A stretch of DNA of 64,000 nt from Amorphus coralli DSM 19760 (GTDB lineage: Bacteria > Pseudomonadota > Alphaproteobacteria > Rhizobiales > Amorphaceae): NCBI RefSeq assembly GCF_000374525.1, contig NZ_KB894578.1:114804-178803 (forward strand), given 5' to 3'. Of the stretch, positions 62,243-64,000 are shown in pieces. A program made the translations under genes and the position numbers. The stretch's first letter is position 1; the number at the start of each line of letters is the position of its first letter. The notes under the pieces are model-generated. The model was not told where the DNA came from, did not search any database, and worked only from the letters and a program-made list of their open reading frames with translations.

Positions 62243-63472
62243 ATGATCCGCACCGCATCGAGCCCATCTCCCGACCTGCGTCTTGTTCGCGCCGCCGGGC
62301 TCGTTGAGTTTCCCGTACATCACATGCGGGGCGGCACCTCGACCGGCCTTGTCCTGTGGGAGCGCCTGGTCCCGGACGACCCGGCGCTGCGCGAGGAACT
62401 CATCCGCCACCTGATGGGCGTGCCGCTTGAAGGCCATCTGCCCGGCAATCGCCAGATCACCGGCCTGGGGCGGGGCATTGCAACGTCCAACAAGGTCTTT
62501 CTCGCCGAAATGGAGGAGGCCGACGGCGCCCCGCGCATCGTCAGCACGCTCGCCCAGCTCGCCGGCGAGACCGCGGCGATCGATTGGAGCGTCAACTGCG
62601 GAAACATGTCGTCCGCGCTGCAGCTCTGGGCGCTGGATGCGGGCTTCTTTGACCCCGCAAAGGCCGGTCCGTCCGACATCGAGATCCGCAACACCAACAC
62701 CGGCGTTCTGACCACCTCGCGCATGGTCCGCGAGGAGGACGGTCGCTTCGCGGTGGCCGAGATCCCCGGCGTGGCGGGTGCGTTTCCCGGCGTCGATCTC
62801 TTCCTGCGCGATCCGGTCGGTGCCAAGACCGGCCGGCTGCTGCCCACCGGCTCCGCGATCGAGGAGATCGACGGCCACGCGGTCTCGTGTGTCGACGTGG
62901 CCGTGCCGATGGTGATTGCCGACGCGGCCGGTTTCGGCAAGACGGCCCGCGAGCCGGTGGCTGAACTTGCGGCCGACGCGGCCTTCATGGAGGCCTTTCG
63001 CGCGGTGTGGATCGAGGCGGGGCTGCGCATGGGCCTGCAGCGCCACGATGGCAGTTCAATGACCCGGGACGAGATCGCCCGCAGCGAGACAGTGCCGAAA
63101 GCCTGCATCGTCGGCCCGCCCTCCGGCGATGGCAACATAACCGTGCGCTACTTCACGCCCCAGACCGGTCACCCCTCCATGGCGGTGTCCGGGGGCTGCT
63201 GCCTGGCCGCCGCGGCGATGGTGCCGGGCTCGGTGGCGAACCGTGTGGCGGTGGGCGTGACGGCGGCCCGTCCCGAGTTCTCCGAGCACGCGATCGGCAT
63301 CGAAAATCCCGCCGGGGCTCTGGAGGCAACCGTTGTCGCGCGGGAGGAGGCCGGCAGCCTCGTCGTCACCAGTGCCGCCTACCGGCGCAGCACGCAGATC
63401 CTGGTGCGGGGCAGGGTGCCGCTCTACCGGGCGTCGCCGGCCCTTGTCGAGGCGCTGGCCGCCTCTTTCTAG
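62243..63472 (+). CDS. PrpF-like isomerase (4-oxalomesaconate tautomerase family)
   Basis: A 409-residue PrpF/DUF453 protein: HHMRGGTSTGLVLWE, SVNCGNMSSALQLWALD with the Cys-containing active-site loop, and the second-half GHPSMAVSGGCCLAAAAM loop with paired Cys. The family isomerises double bonds in unsaturated tricarboxylates (aconitate, oxalomesaconate). The stop TAG falls at the start of the IS630 element, so the last residues could be shaped by the insertion. Confidence 0.9.
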   Translation: MIRTASSPSPDLRLVRAAGLVEFPVHHMRGGTSTGLVLWERLVPDDPALREELIRHLMGVPLEGHLPGNRQITGLGRGIATSNKVFLAEMEEADGAPRIVSTLAQLAGETAAIDWSVNCGNMSSALQLWALDAGFFDPAKAGPSDIEIRNTNTGVLTTSRMVREEDGRFAVAEIPGVAGAFPGVDLFLRDPVGAKTGRLLPTGSAIEEIDGHAVSCVDVAVPMVIADAAGFGKTAREPVAELAADAAFMEAFRAVWIEAGLRMGLQRHDGSSMTRDEIARSETVPKACIVGPPSGDGNITVRYFTPQTGHPSMAVSGGCCLAAAAMVPGSVANRVAVGVTAARPEFSEHAIGIENPAGALEATVVAREEAGSLVVTSAAYRRSTQILVRGRVPLYRASPALVEALAASF

Positions 63473-64000
63473 AGGAGCGTTTCCTTGTTTTTTTGAATCG
63501 GCGGGGATTCCTGCTGGGCGTGTTTTGTGATTCAAGATGCAGGCTGGAGTGGAGGCCAGCATCTGATGACAGCACCTCTTTCCAACGATCTTCGCGAGCG
63601 CGTCGTCGAAGCGGTTCTGGCTGGTGAGCCGTGCCGCTCTGTGGCGGTCCGGTTCGGGGTTTCGGTGTCCTCTGTGGTGAAGTGGTCGCAGCGCTACCGG
63701 GCGACGGGGTCGGTGGCGCCCGCCAAGATGGGCGGGTACCGCAAGCCGGTCCTGGAGCCGCACCGGGACTTCATCGTGGAGCGGATCCGCCAGACGCCGC
63801 ACGTGACGCTGCACGGGCTGAAGGACGAGTTGGCGGCCCGCGGCGTGAAGGTGTCGCACAACACGGTGTGGCAGTTCCTGCGGCGGGAGGGCCTGCGCTT
63901 AAAAAAAACGGTTCTGGCGCTTGAGCAGGCCCGCGCCGACGTCGCCGGCAGGCGGCGCCGATGGCGCTCTCGTCAACACACGCTCGATCCCGCGCGGCTC
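63472..64000 (+). mobile_element. IS630-family insertion element, right part outside window
   Basis: The element appears to begin at the G after TA at 63,470-63,471, giving GAGGAGCGTTTCCTTG, a plausible IS630 end after its TA target. The transposase starts at 63,566. The other end and the TA copy are beyond the window. The boundary is inferred from the TA and the end of the neighbouring gene. Confidence 0.7.
63566..64000 (+). CDS. IS630-family transposase (N-terminal part)
   Basis: The frame is open from the ATG at 63,566 to the window edge, 145 residues. The N-terminal helix-turn-helix (DLRERVVEAVLAGEPCRSVAVRFGVSVSSVVKWSQRY) and the PHVTLHGLKDELAARGVKVSHNTVWQFLRREGL segment are IS630/Tc1-type DNA binding. 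It then reads LDPARL, where the DDE domain (family pattern VFIDETW) would begin just past the edge. An 8-A run at 63,901-63,908 sits within the frame and could permit slippage, but the zero frame stays open. Confidence 0.88.
   Translation, partial: MTAPLSNDLRERVVEAVLAGEPCRSVAVRFGVSVSSVVKWSQRYRATGSVAPAKMGGYRKPVLEPHRDFIVERIRQTPHVTLHGLKDELAARGVKVSHNTVWQFLRREGLRLKKTVLALEQARADVAGRRRRWRSRQHTLDPARL

Noticed and set aside
63901..63908. Eight-A run as a programmed frameshift site in the IS630 transposase
   Set aside because: The zero frame stays open and keeps the family pattern after the run, so frameshifting is not needed; slippage remains only a possibility.

Overview
The window is high-GC DNA whose genes look alphaproteobacterial, most like Hyphomicrobiales (Rhizobiales). 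The evidence is codon usage, a Mu-like phage of the kind found in Rhodobacter and rhizobial genomes, tripartite tricarboxylate transporter (TTT) genes and a MASE1-type cyclic-di-GMP protein. This is inference from gene content; there is no rRNA or other marker.

Positions 1 to about 35,990 are a Mu-like transposable prophage. It lies right to left: its left end is near 35,989 and its right end is beyond the start of the window. From its left end it carries a repressor (35,024, plus strand), Ner, ParB-like, MuA transposase and MuB. An early block follows with DUF3164, a DnaA domain IV-like protein, a second ParB-fold protein, a PhoB-type winged helix, GemA, an MT-A70 methylase and Mor. The late block has endolysin, holin, terminase, portal, MuF, virion morphogenesis protein, protease/scaffold, capsid, DUF1320, gp37, sheath, tube, a frameshifted tail chaperone, tape measure, gp43-gp46, PAAR and a truncated gp47. 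Three plus-strand, more AT-rich genes (1,318; 24,091; 33,857) sit against this direction and look like morons (cargo). A tRNA-like CAT gene, a T_TTT_TTC frameshift site and six copies of the 11-mer AAAGTGGGAAC are further features of the phage.

Positions 36,047 to 53,975 are host DNA. A BLUF photoreceptor gene is divergent from an IclR regulator. Downstream is a long plus-strand catabolic cluster: zinc alcohol dehydrogenase, a molybdenum hydroxylase with an unusual subunit split, a TTT uptake system, an IolD-like thiamine diphosphate enzyme, an aldehyde dehydrogenase, an IlvD/EDD dehydratase and a proton-translocating transhydrogenase (PntA, PntB). It ends at a strong hairpin terminator. The chemistry suggests uptake and oxidation of a hydroxylated carboxylate: dehydration to a 2-keto acid, C-C cleavage to an aldehyde, oxidation to an acid, and nicotinamide balancing by Pnt. 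The substrate is unknown.

Positions 54,332 to 64,000 hold a diguanylate cyclase convergent with a large MASE1-PAS-GGDEF-EAL protein, an SMR efflux pump, and a group of class III aminotransferase, GntR/FCD regulator and PrpF-like isomerase with a palindromic operator candidate upstream. An IS630-family element begins exactly at the PrpF stop codon and runs off the window.
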